DNA from: Burkholderiaceae bacterium
Lineage (GTDB): Bacteria; Pseudomonadota; Gammaproteobacteria; Burkholderiales; Burkholderiaceae_D
Assembly: GCA_019752915.1 (NCBI GenBank)
Contig: JAIELO010000124.1
Span: 1-6,795, forward strand
Reading direction: 5' to 3'
Length of the DNA: 6,795 nt
In this document: positions 6,670-6,795 of the stretch, piece by piece
How positions within the stretch are numbered: the first letter of the stretch is position 1
Layout of the letters: every line of letters starts with the position of its first letter
The notes under the pieces: model-generated
Database searches by the model: none
What the model saw: the letters and a program-made list of their open reading frames with translations, nothing else
Told to the model about the DNA's origin: nothing
Position numbers and translations under genes: made by a program

Positions 6670-6691
6670 TAAACAGTTAATTTCTGTACTG
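6650..6691. promoter_or_regulatory. Candidate operator: GTAC-core inverted and direct repeats
   Basis: CAGTACAG (6650-6657) is perfectly inverted as CTGTACTG (6684-6691), centre-to-centre 34 bases. Between them AGTAC recurs at 6651-6655, 6656-6660 and 6662-6666, and TTAA-ACAG-TTAA (6669-6680) adds a small palindromic core. The cluster overlaps the predicted -10 and transcription start of the right-edge gene, the usual place for a repressor operator. The cognate regulator is unknown; autoregulation by the right-edge gene product is one possibility. Confidence 0.5.
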
Positions 6692-6701
6692 TGATGGCAA
6701 A

Positions 6702-6795
6702 ATGACCAATACACGACGCCGCTCCCTGCTCGGCGATGCTGCCGCTTCCGCCGCCGCGGCCGTAGCGGAAGCGCTGGCCGCTGCCGAAGCCCGTG
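6702..6795 (+). CDS. Start of an unidentified Ala-rich protein gene, 3'-truncated by window edge
   Basis: From the ATG at 6702 the frame stays open to the window end, giving 31 residues: a short basic start (MTNTRRRS) followed by an Ala-rich, helix-prone stretch with many GCN codons and Glu/Arg spaced along it. An in-frame TAA at 6678-6680 limits the start; no ATG, GTG or TTG lies between. The Shine-Dalgarno is poor (GATGG close to the start). The residues do not show a recognisable signal peptide or DNA-binding motif, and I cannot assign a family. The upstream operator-like repeats are compatible with a regulator or a regulated gene, but that is inference only. Confidence 0.55.
   Translation, partial: MTNTRRRSLLGDAAASAAAAVAEALAAAEAR

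Larger units (their letters stand above)
6398..6701. other. Divergent intergenic region
   Basis: This 304-base stretch lies between the ridA-family start (minus) and the right-edge gene start (plus). It holds a promoter candidate for each side and the GTAC-core repeat cluster, all listed separately. The middle part, about 6480-6635, shows no convincing gene, strong terminator or RNA structure; only short stems such as CTGG/CCAG near 6544-6559 are visible. Short open frames here lack ribosome-binding sites and family resemblance. Confidence 0.7.

Noticed and set aside
6421..6672. 83-codon Cys-rich plus-strand frame in the divergent intergenic region
   Set aside because: It starts with GTG without a Shine-Dalgarno, covers predicted promoters of both neighbours, and its composition looks random. 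Comparative conservation would be needed to revive it.
6691..6704. GTG and ATG codons at 6691 and 6694 as alternative starts of the right-edge gene
   Set aside because: They are in a different frame that reaches a TGA at 6703 within five codons, so they cannot encode the downstream protein.

Overview
The window looks like chromosomal DNA from a GC-rich proteobacterium, most likely a betaproteobacterium. That placement is inferred from GC-rich codon use, the protein families present and their spacing, and no taxonomic marker supports it. I see no mobile element, CRISPR array, phage gene, rRNA or tRNA. Most of the sequence is ordinary, densely packed coding DNA.

Layout: (1) The left edge, up to 1436 (+), is the 3' part of an FAD-dependent glycerol-3-phosphate dehydrogenase gene (glpD-like). 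About 50 N-terminal residues lie outside the window. After 38 bases it is followed by a complete FGGY-family carbohydrate kinase gene (1475-3037, +). The pair forms a kinase plus dehydrogenase module that could feed glycerol or a related polyol into central metabolism, but the kinase is not a typical GlpK. (2) Convergent to it, 3089-4456 (-), is a response regulator with REC, PAS and GGDEF domains (a probable diguanylate cyclase). It starts at TTG and has an AT-rich upstream region of about 140 bases. (3) A probable two-gene minus-strand unit follows, read in the order ridA-family gene (6397 to 5936), then a LysN-like PLP aminotransferase (5833 to 4640). It ends in a strong intrinsic terminator at 4594-4622. 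The 102-base gap between the two genes holds three consecutive hairpins. (4) The right end, 6398-6701, is a 304-base divergent intergenic region. It has a plausible promoter for the ridA-family gene on the minus strand. On the plus strand, a promoter-like sequence and a clustered GTAC-core inverted/direct repeat sit just ahead of an Ala-rich gene that begins at 6702 and leaves the window.

Functional reading: RidA proteins hydrolyse reactive enamine/imine intermediates released by PLP enzymes, so their pairing with an aminotransferase makes sense. The diguanylate cyclase is an orphan here, with no histidine kinase in the window. I found no convincing evidence of a wholly new system. The parts most worth a second look are the repeat cluster upstream of the right-edge gene, the three-hairpin spacer between ridA and the aminotransferase gene, and the unassigned substrate of the FGGY kinase.
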